This document shows, piece by piece, positions 31,489 to 39,186 of a stretch of DNA of 39,186 nt. Position numbers and translations under genes: made by a program. The first letter of the stretch is position 1, and each line of letters begins with the position of its first letter. A model generated the notes under the pieces. That model saw nothing but the letters and a program-made list of their open reading frames with translations, did not search any database and had not been told where the DNA came from. This stretch comes from Actinomycetota bacterium (GTDB lineage: Bacteria > Actinomycetota > Actinomycetes > S36-B12 > CAIYMF01), in contig JAIUOK010000043.1 in NCBI GenBank assembly GCA_020161245.1, positions 1 to 39,186 on the forward strand. Direction: 5' to 3'.

Positions 31489-32889
31489 GTGGCTGACTCC
31501 GCACGCTCCGACGTCCTCTGCATCTTCGGCATCACCGGCGACCTCGCCCGGGTGATGACCTACCAGGCGCTCTACCGGCTGGAGAAGAAGGGCAAGCTCG
31601 ACTGCCCCGTCGTCGGCGTCGCGTTCGACGACTGGACCCACGAGCACCTGATGGAGCGGGTGCGGGCCTCGCTCGAGGCCAAGGGCGAGCACATCGACGA
31701 GGAGGTGCTGCGCCGCTTCTCCGGCCGGCTCACCTACGTCCACGGCGACTTCTCCGCGGCCGAGACGTACCAGAAGGTGGCCGAGGCCCTCGGCGGCGCG
31801 GCAGCGCCGCTGTTCTACCTCGAGATCCCGCCGTCGCTGTTCGCGACCGTCGTCGGCGGGCTCGCGGACGCCGGCCTCACCCAGAACGCGCGCGTCGTCG
31901 TCGAGAAGCCCTTCGGCCACGACCTCGAGTCGGCCAAGTCCCTCAACGCGGAGATGGCGTCGTACTTGCGCGAGGAGCAGCTGTTCCGGATCGACCACTT
32001 CCTCGGGAAGATGTCGGTCGACGACATCCTGTACCTGCGCTTCGCCAACGTGATCCTCGAGCCGCTGTGGAACCGCAACTACGTGTCGTCGGTGCAGATC
32101 ACGATGGCCGAGGAGTTCGGCGTCGACGGCCGCGGCAAGTTCTACGACCCGGTCGGCGCCCTGCGCGACGTCGTGCAGAACCATCTGCTGCAGCTGATCA
32201 GCCTCGTCGCCATGGAGGCGCCCACCGGCCACGACCCCGAGGTCGTCAACGACCGCAAGCGCGACGTCATGCTGGCGATGCGCTCGGTGGAGCCGGCGGA
32301 GGTCGTCCGCGGGCAGTACGAGGGCTACCACGACGTCGAGGGCGTCGCCGCGGACTCGACGACCGAGACGTTCGTCTCGATGCGGCTGCACATCGACAAC
32401 TGGCGCTGGGGCGGTGTGCCGTTCGTCCTGCGTGCCGGCAAGAAGCTGCCGGTCACGGCGACGGAGATCCGCATCGTGTTCAAGCAGATCCCGTGGCTGG
32501 GGTTCCTGCCGATCGACGCACCGCGGCCCGACCCTGACGAGCTGGTGCTGCGTATCGGCCCCAACCCCGGGACGAGCCTGCGCGTCCAGGCGCGCGTCGT
32601 GGACTCGCCGGGGTCGAGCCTGGTCGATCTGGACCTCGACTTCGCCAGCATCGACGGCGGCGAGAGCCCGACGGCCTACGAGTTCCTGCTCAACGCCGCC
32701 ATGAACGGCGACCGCACGCACTTCGCCCGGCAGGACCTCGTCGAGGAGACGTGGCGCATCGTGCAGCCGCTCATCGACAATCCGCCCGCGGTGCACCCGT
32801 ACGCGCAGGGCACCTGGGGGCCCGCAGCCGTGGACTCCGTCACCGACGGGATCGACGACTGGCGCGAGCCCTGGGAGCTCGCCCCCTGA
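31489..32889 (+). CDS. zwf: Glucose-6-phosphate dehydrogenase
   Basis: A 466-residue NADP-dependent dehydrogenase opening the oxidative pentose phosphate pathway. It has the nucleotide motif GITGDLAR near the N-terminus, [10 protein letters not shown], the active-site RIDHFLGK (RIDHYLGK in most) and FRAGK-like [10 protein letters not shown]. The GTG start at 31489 is chosen because CATGAT lies 6 nt upstream in the leaderless layout. It stands alone: no tal, opcA, gnd or pgl neighbour, so it is likely a second or relocated copy supplying NADPH. Confidence 0.92.
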   Translation: MADSARSDVLCIFGITGDLARVMTYQALYRLEKKGKLDCPVVGVAFDDWTHEHLMERVRASLEAKGEHIDEEVLRRFSGRLTYVHGDFSAAETYQKVAEALGGAAAPLFYLEIPPSLFATVVGGLADAGLTQNARVVVEKPFGHDLESAKSLNAEMASYLREEQLFRIDHFLGKMSVDDILYLRFANVILEPLWNRNYVSSVQITMAEEFGVDGRGKFYDPVGALRDVVQNHLLQLISLVAMEAPTGHDPEVVNDRKRDVMLAMRSVEPAEVVRGQYEGYHDVEGVAADSTTETFVSMRLHIDNWRWGGVPFVLRAGKKLPVTATEIRIVFKQIPWLGFLPIDAPRPDPDELVLRIGPNPGTSLRVQARVVDSPGSSLVDLDLDFASIDGGESPTAYEFLLNAAMNGDRTHFARQDLVEETWRIVQPLIDNPPAVHPYAQGTWGPAAVDSVTDGIDDWREPWELAP

Positions 32890-32895
32890 GCATGC

Positions 32896-33723
32896 TCACA
32901 CGGCGATGAGGGCGACGGCTGCTGCAGACAGAGCCAGTCCGACGCCCTGCACGCCGCTGATCCTCTCGCGCAGCACGGCGTACGCGAGCAGCACGGTGAA
33001 CGCCGGGTACATCGACGTCACGATCGAGGCGACCGCCAGGCCGTCCGACGACGCCACGACGAACAGCTGGCTGGCGCCGAGCACCAGGATGCCGCCGCCG
33101 ACCGCCATGAGGACCGGCGAGCGCGTGAACGATCCGCGCGACGGGCCGCGCCAGGCGAACCAGGCGAAGGGCAGCAGGAGGACGGCGGACACGAGCATCT
33201 CCCACACGAGCGGCCATGTGCCCGCCTGGTCGCCCGCCCGGTGCAGGCCGAGGTAGAGAACGGCGAATCCCACTCCGGCCACGAGCGCCTCGCGCAGACC
33301 GGTCGGACCCTCATGGTCGTCCGGCACCCTCGACACCAGGACCGTCGCCGGCAGCGCGAGCACGATGCCGATCCAGCCGAGCGCGGTCAGGCGCTCCCCG
33401 CCCACGATGCCCACGACCGCGGGGATGGAGGCGGCGGTCACGGCGGACACGGGGGCGACGACGGCCATCCGGCCGACAGCGAGACCGCGGTAGAGCGCCA
33501 GCGTGCCGAGCGCGGAGCCGGCTCCCGCGACCGAGCCCCACAGCGCCACGTCGGGGGAGGACGTCCACCCCGCTGCGACAGCGATGACGAGTGCGAGTGC
33601 GCCACCCACCGCCTGCACGAGGAGGGTCACGAGCGCGACGTGCAGCCGCTTGGCGGCCAGGCCGCCGAGGAAGTCCGACAGGCCGTAGCCGAGCGCTGCT
33701 GCGAGCGCGAGTGCGACGACCAT
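32896..33723 (-). CDS. EamA/DMT-family transporter
   Basis: A 275-residue integral membrane protein with ten hydrophobic segments arranged as two EamA repeats (about 1-130 and 140-275), the drug/metabolite transporter plan. N-terminal GYGLSDFLGGLAAKR and late YPAFTVLLAYAVLRERISGVQGVG are typical. Substrate unknown. TAGCGT lies 7 nt before the ATG on the minus strand, again without a ribosome-binding site. It converges with zwf across a 6-base gap. Confidence 0.9.
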   Translation of the reverse strand: MVVALALAAALGYGLSDFLGGLAAKRLHVALVTLLVQAVGGALALVIAVAAGWTSSPDVALWGSVAGAGSALGTLALYRGLAVGRMAVVAPVSAVTAASIPAVVGIVGGERLTALGWIGIVLALPATVLVSRVPDDHEGPTGLREALVAGVGFAVLYLGLHRAGDQAGTWPLVWEMLVSAVLLLPFAWFAWRGPSRGSFTRSPVLMAVGGGILVLGASQLFVVASSDGLAVASIVTSMYPAFTVLLAYAVLRERISGVQGVGLALSAAAVALIAV

Positions 33724-33730
33724 CCGGCGA

Positions 33731-33736
33731 ACGCTA
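33731..33736 (-). promoter_or_regulatory. Leaderless -10 box of the EamA transporter gene
   Basis: TAGCGT on the minus strand, 7 nt before the ATG with first base 33723, in the short gap after the TetR gene. Confidence 0.5.
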
Positions 33737-33744
33737 CCGGTCGG

Positions 33745-34443
33745 TCAGCGGCGCCGCCGCGCAGGCCGTGCCGCGGGGGAGCCGGCTGACGCCGCGACAC
33801 CGTGCAGGAGGAAGGCGAGCGCCGCCGTGTACTGGTCGTCGCTGCCGTAGTCGGCCATCGGGGCCGCGGCCGCCGCCGTGAACGGGAACAGGTCGGCGGG
33901 CAGCGCTGCGAGCGAGGGCGCGAGGTCGGGAGCCCGCTCGCCGGTCGGCGTCGACGGGTCGCGGGCCAGCGAGAAGGCGCACCAGCCGTAGTTGAGCGCC
34001 AGGAGGGCGCTGAAGGCGGCGACCGCCTGCGCGCCGCGGATGCCCGCCCGGTCGAGGATCCCGAGGGCCCGCTCGCCGATGCGCACGGCGTTGACGCCCG
34101 GCGACGGATGGCTGAACAGGACGACGACAGCCCACGGATGCTCGATGAGCAGCCGGCGGTGCGCCTCGGTGAACGCAGCGAGGTCGTGCGCCCAGTCGTC
34201 GGTGTCGTCGGCCATCGCGAACCGGCCGAGCACGCGGTCGAGCATCGCGTCCACGAGCTCGTCCTTGGTCGCGAAGTAGCGGTAGAGCGCCATCGGCGAG
34301 CTGTCGAGCTCGGTGGCCAGAGCCCGGATGGTGAGCCCGTCGAGGCCCTGGGCGGCGACCTGCTCGGCGGCGTCGAGGATCGCGTCGGCGGTCAGCGAGT
34401 TGCGCGGCCGGCGGGTCCGTCGCCCGGGTGTTGACGTCGTCAT
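33745..34443 (-). CDS. TetR/AcrR-family transcriptional regulator
   Basis: About 232 residues. Helix-turn-helix ADAILDAAEQVAAQGLDGLTIRALATELDSSPMALYRYFATKDELVDAML is split here only by description; the key part is LATELDSSPMALYRYF, typical of TetR proteins with a TetR_C-type domain. The ATG with first base 34443 is preferred over one 24 bases upstream because TACGCT (34450-34455) lies 6 nt before it. The 38-bp palindrome at 34445-34482 touches its start, so autorepression and control of the divergent membrane genes are likely. Confidence 0.9.
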   Translation of the reverse strand: MTTSTPGRRTRRPRNSLTADAILDAAEQVAAQGLDGLTIRALATELDSSPMALYRYFATKDELVDAMLDRVLGRFAMADDTDDWAHDLAAFTEAHRRLLIEHPWAVVVLFSHPSPGVNAVRIGERALGILDRAGIRGAQAVAAFSALLALNYGWCAFSLARDPSTPTGERAPDLAPSLAALPADLFPFTAAAAAPMADYGSDDQYTAALAFLLHGVAASAGSPAARPARRRR

Positions 34444-34444
34444 G

Positions 34445-34482
34445 TGTACAGCGTACGTTATCTCCATAACGTACGCCGTACA
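34445..34482. promoter_or_regulatory. 38-bp palindromic operator between tetR and membrane genes
   Basis: The core is GCGTACGTTAT (34451-34461), CTCC, ATAACGTACGC (34466-34476): perfect 11-bp arms. They extend symmetrically to TGTAC (34445-34449) and GTACA (34478-34482), with one mismatch pair. It covers the TetR -10 box (TACGCT) and ends within a TACACT box (34479-34484) facing the 34507 gene. Confidence 0.8.
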
Positions 34483-34506
34483 CTAACGACCCGGAGGTTC
34501 TTCCCC

Positions 34507-35106
34507 ATGAGCACCAGCACCGCAGCGAGCCCCGCCGCCGCCCGTCGGATCCTGCGCTGGATCCCCACGTTCCTGGCCTTCCCGCTCTCCGGCCTCATCG
34601 CGATCCTCGTCGTCGGCTCGACGTCCGGCGTGGTCGCGGCGCTGCTCGCCGGTGCTGTCGTCGGCGCCGTGCTGGGCGGTGCCCAGTGGCTGGCGCTGCG
34701 CACCTCCGGCGTCGGCCGTCGCTGGTGGGCCGCGACAGCCGTGGCCGTCCCGCTGGGCACCGCGCTCGGCACCTGGCTCACCGGCGCCGCCGCCACGACC
34801 GGCCAGCTCGTACTGCGCGGCCTCGTGACCGGGCTCGTCGTCGGGGCCGCTCAGGCGCTCGCGCTGCGGACGCCGCCGCTGCGCGCGGCGGGCTGGGCGG
34901 GCGTCACGTCCGCCGCCTGGGGCCTCGGCTGGCTGATCACGTCCAACGTCATCGTCGACGCCGAGCGCGGCTACGTCGTCTTCGGCGCGAGCGGCGCCCT
35001 GACCGCGACGATCCTCACCGGCCTGTGCCTCCCCCTCGTGGTGCGCCGGACCGGGCCCGCCGCTGCGCTCGCCGACACCGACGCCGCCGTGGCGGTGGCT
35101 CGATGA
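34507..35106 (+). CDS. Hypothetical multi-pass membrane protein
   Basis: A 199-residue membrane protein with about six hydrophobic segments, including GAVVGAVLGGAQWLALR and GLVTGLVVGAAQALALR, two similar G-x-x-Q-x-LAL repeats that suggest internal duplication. Not assigned to a named family. CCGGAGG lies upstream of the ATG. It is divergent from the TetR gene across the 38-bp palindrome and overlaps the following DUF4386-like gene by 4 bases, so the two form a TetR-controlled operon. Confidence 0.75.
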   Translation: MSTSTAASPAAARRILRWIPTFLAFPLSGLIAILVVGSTSGVVAALLAGAVVGAVLGGAQWLALRTSGVGRRWWAATAVAVPLGTALGTWLTGAAATTGQLVLRGLVTGLVVGAAQALALRTPPLRAAGWAGVTSAAWGLGWLITSNVIVDAERGYVVFGASGALTATILTGLCLPLVVRRTGPAAALADTDAAVAVAR

Positions 35107-35789
35107 GCACGGTCGTCGTCGCCGGCGTCCTGCTGGTGCTGCTGCCGATCGCGTTCAACCTCGCGTTCGCGATGCTGGCGAAGGCGTTCGAGTACCCCGA
35201 CGTCCTGCGGCACCCCACGGCCGACGTCCTCGCGCGGTTCCGCGACGGCGGCAGCCGGCTGCTCCTGCTGTGGTGGGGGTTCGCCCTGACGGCCGTGCTG
35301 CTCGCGCCGCTCGCCGTGCTCGTCTCCTCGTCGCTCGACGGCGCTGCGCCCGTGGTGCTGCAGCTCGGCACCGCGATCGGGGTGCTCGCCGCCGCCGTCC
35401 AGTTCCTGGGCCTCGTCCGCTGGCCCTTCCTCGTCCCCTACCTCGTCCGCGAGGCCGAGTCGGGCGATCCCGCCCGGCAGGCCGCCGTCGACATCGTGTT
35501 CCAGGCGTTCAACCGCTACCTCGGCGTCGCCGTCGGCGAGCACCTCGGCTACCTGCTCACCGGTGCCTGGAGCCTGCTTGTCGGCACCGCGGTTGTGCAG
35601 TCGAGTGCGGCGCCGGCGTGGCTCGGCGTCGTCGGCATCGTCGTGGGTCTGCTGCTCGCGCTGTGCTCGCTGGAGTTCGTCGGACCGAACGAGCGCGAGG
35701 GCTGGCAGGTCGCGGCCCGGCTGACGCCGGTCGTCTACGTCGTGTGGTCGCTGTGGCTGGTGGCGCTGGGCGTCGCGCTGCTCCTCTAG
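35103..35789 (+). CDS. DUF4386-like membrane protein
   Basis: A 228-residue membrane protein with about six hydrophobic segments. FEYPDVLRHPTADVLARFRDGG after the first helix, VQFLGLVRWPFLVPYLV and FQAFNRYLGVAVGEHLGYLLTG resemble the DUF4386 family, function unknown. ATG overlaps the previous stop (ATGA). It is the second gene of the TetR-controlled pair and converges with katG across a hairpin. Confidence 0.75.
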   Translation: MSTVVVAGVLLVLLPIAFNLAFAMLAKAFEYPDVLRHPTADVLARFRDGGSRLLLLWWGFALTAVLLAPLAVLVSSSLDGAAPVVLQLGTAIGVLAAAVQFLGLVRWPFLVPYLVREAESGDPARQAAVDIVFQAFNRYLGVAVGEHLGYLLTGAWSLLVGTAVVQSSAAPAWLGVVGIVVGLLLALCSLEFVGPNEREGWQVAARLTPVVYVVWSLWLVALGVALLL

Positions 35790-35801
35790 ACCGGACATGC
35801 C

Positions 35802-35833
35802 GGAGGGGCACCCGGTATCCCGGATGCCCCTCC
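35802..35833. terminator. Bidirectional terminator between the DUF4386-like gene and katG
   Basis: GGAGGGGCA (35802-35810) pairs with TGCCCCTCC (35825-35833), with a CCGG/CCGG pair possible inside. It sits between two convergent genes. Confidence 0.65.
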
Positions 35834-35847
35834 TGCCGTGCTGGGTG

Positions 35848-38052
<2,205 letters not shown>

Positions 38053-38484
38053 TCAGGACGTCGGTACAGCCGAGCAGGAGGGGCAGAAGCCCCAGTAGAC
38101 GACTTCGGCCTCGTCGATGACGTAGCCGCGGTCGTCGGACGCGGTGAGGCAGGGCGTGTGGCTCACCGCGCAGTCCACGTCCTCGATGGCGCCGCACGTG
38201 CGGCACACGACGTGGTGGTGGTTGTCGCCGACCCGCGACTCATAGCGGGCCACCGAGCCCGAGGGCTCGATGCGGCGGACCAGGCCTGCGGCCGTGAGGG
38301 CGCGCAGGACGTCGTACACCGCCTGGGTCGAGACCTCGCCCAGGTCGGCCCGTACCGCACCGATGATCGTGTCGGTGTCGGCGTGCGGGTGCTCGTGCAC
38401 AGCGTGGAGCACGGCGACCCGGGGGCGGGTGACGCGCAGACCGGCCCCGCGGATGCGGGACTCGGCATCGGGGGTCATGAGCAC
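38053..38484 (-). CDS. furA: Fur-family regulator (FurA), peroxide/iron-responsive repressor of katG
   Basis: A 143-residue Fur protein. It has the winged-helix segment LRVTRPRVAVLHAVHEHPHADTD cut by helices, VSTQAVYDVLRALTAAGLVRRI for DNA recognition, the metal-site HHHVVCRTCG, and a second CxxC (FCPSC), giving the structural zinc site. GTG at 38484 is chosen over ATG 38478 because GAGGAT lies 6 nt upstream and TTGACC 17 bases further; an AGGAGG-like GGGGGAGG also fits the GTG better. It probably represses itself and katG and releases them on peroxide. Confidence 0.92.
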   Translation of the reverse strand: MLMTPDAESRIRGAGLRVTRPRVAVLHAVHEHPHADTDTIIGAVRADLGEVSTQAVYDVLRALTAAGLVRRIEPSGSVARYESRVGDNHHHVVCRTCGAIEDVDCAVSHTPCLTASDDRGYVIDEAEVVYWGFCPSCSAVPTS

Positions 38485-38490
38485 GTCCCG

Positions 38491-38520
38491 ATCCTCCCCC
38501 CTTATCTGGAATCGGTCAAG
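38491..38520 (-). promoter_or_regulatory. furA-katG promoter and Fur-type operator
   Basis: On the minus strand CTTGACCGATTCCAGATAAG (38501-38520) contains the -35 box TTGACC, and GAGGAT (38491-38496) follows at 17 bp. The A/T-richer stretch with ATTCCAGATAAG resembles FurA-binding sites described upstream of furA in mycobacteria and Streptomyces (from memory), and stands out from the GC-rich surroundings. Confidence 0.65.
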
Positions 38521-38622
38521 AGAGAGATTTCCCCATGCGGGACAACAGGTTGCGGGCGCGCTCCCACGGGACAGCAGCCGACGCCTAGGCTGCGGGAAAC
38601 CCCTCGGACCCTCGGAGGCAGC

Positions 38623-39186
38623 ATGGCCCCGCCGCTCGGCGCCGTCTTCCCGCCCTGGTACCCGCCGGAGCTCCTGCGCCCGGCGGCCCTCGCGGCCGAG
38701 GAGTGCGGGATCCCCCAGCTGTGGCTGTGGGAGGACTGCTTCAAGGAGAGCGGCATGGCGGCCGCGGCGGCCGTCCTCGGCTGGACCGAGCGCCTCTCGG
38801 TCGCCGTCGGCCTCTTCCCCGTCCCGCTGCGCAACGTCGCCCTCCTCGCGATGGAGACCGCGACGCTGGAGCGGCTGTTCCCGGGGCGGTTCCGGCCGGT
38901 GGTAGGGCACGGCGTGCAGAGCTGGATGGGGCAGGTGGGGGCGCGCGCCGAGTCCCCGCTGACCCTGCTGCGCGAGCACATCGTGGCCCTGGACCTGCTC
39001 CTGGCAGGGGAGGCGGTGACGACGTCGGGACGCTACGTCTCGCTCGACGCCGTACGGCTCGACTGGCCGCCGCAGCAGCCGCTGCGGGTATGGGGCGGGG
39101 GCACCGGCCCGAAGACCCTGTCGCTGCTCGGGGAGGTGGCTGCCGGCGTCCTCATCGACTCGGGCAACTCGCCGGCCTCGCTTCGG
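38623..39186 (+). CDS. LLM-class flavin-dependent oxidoreductase, N-terminal part
   Basis: 188 residues before the window ends; no stop is reached. The start is MAPPLGAVFPPWYPPELLRPA, with GGAGG four bases before the ATG. Segments LWLWEDCFKESGMAAAAAVL, VAVGLFPVPLRNVALLAMETATLERLFPGRF and VVGHGVQSWMGQVG are those of luciferase-like (bacterial luciferase fold) oxidoreductases, many of which use F420 or FMN in actinobacteria. Cofactor and substrate cannot be told from the half gene. It is divergent from furA-katG. Confidence 0.88.
   Translation, partial: MAPPLGAVFPPWYPPELLRPAALAAEECGIPQLWLWEDCFKESGMAAAAAVLGWTERLSVAVGLFPVPLRNVALLAMETATLERLFPGRFRPVVGHGVQSWMGQVGARAESPLTLLREHIVALDLLLAGEAVTTSGRYVSLDAVRLDWPPQQPLRVWGGGTGPKTLSLLGEVAAGVLIDSGNSPASLR

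Overview
This window is chromosomal DNA of a high-GC actinobacterium. The evidence is the GC-rich codon use on both strands, families concentrated in Actinomycetes (MpaB/DUF2236, DUF5302, DUF6131, Pls/PosA-type synthetase, GAF-PucR regulator, furA-katG), and at least ten genes with a TANNNT-like -10 box only 5-7 nt before the start codon, as in leaderless transcription. The genus cannot be fixed from the sequence alone.

Layout. 1-1047: end of a peptide/nickel-type ABC transporter operon (two ATPase genes, the first cut by the window edge). 1212-1253: a 3' fragment of tRNA-Arg(ACG) followed by a terminator, best read as the displaced att end of an island lying to the left. 1371-2570: an MpaB-family gene and a small acidic ORF. 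2716-9969: a poly-amino-acid locus with a membrane Pls/PosA-like NRPS, a translationally coupled M1 metallopeptidase, a phosphopantetheinyl transferase able to activate the NRPS, and a membrane-anchored NylB/beta-lactamase-fold hydrolase. The three-part membrane/left-handed beta-helix C-terminus matches epsilon-poly-L-lysine synthetase, so the locus may make, trim and tolerate a cationic homopolymer. 9981-17270: mixed genes (TetR plus alpha/beta hydrolase operon, second hydrolase, B3/B4 protein, PhzF, TspO-like protein, GGDEF cyclase, small proteins), with two related 60-bp hairpin repeats around a small gene.

17387-24646: a complete toluene/isoprene-type soluble diiron monooxygenase operon in the order A-B-C-D-E-F (hydroxylase alpha, gamma, Rieske ferredoxin, effector, hydroxylase beta, reductase), diverging from a MEDS-domain protein and a GAF-PucR regulator. 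Perfect hairpins sit between C and D and between E and F. 24676-31078: a TetR gene diverging from a four-gene overlapping operon (extradiol dioxygenase, fumarylacetoacetase-family hydrolase, FAD aromatic hydroxylase, acyl-CoA synthetase) closed by a 17-bp perfect terminator. Together these suggest ring or alkene oxidation feeding meta-cleavage and CoA activation.

31207-39186: a 47-residue Cys-rich protein, glucose-6-phosphate dehydrogenase, an EamA transporter, a TetR regulator with a 38-bp palindrome facing two membrane-protein genes, katG with its furA regulator, and the start of a luciferase-like flavin oxidoreductase. No CRISPR array, insertion sequence, rRNA or intact tRNA was seen.
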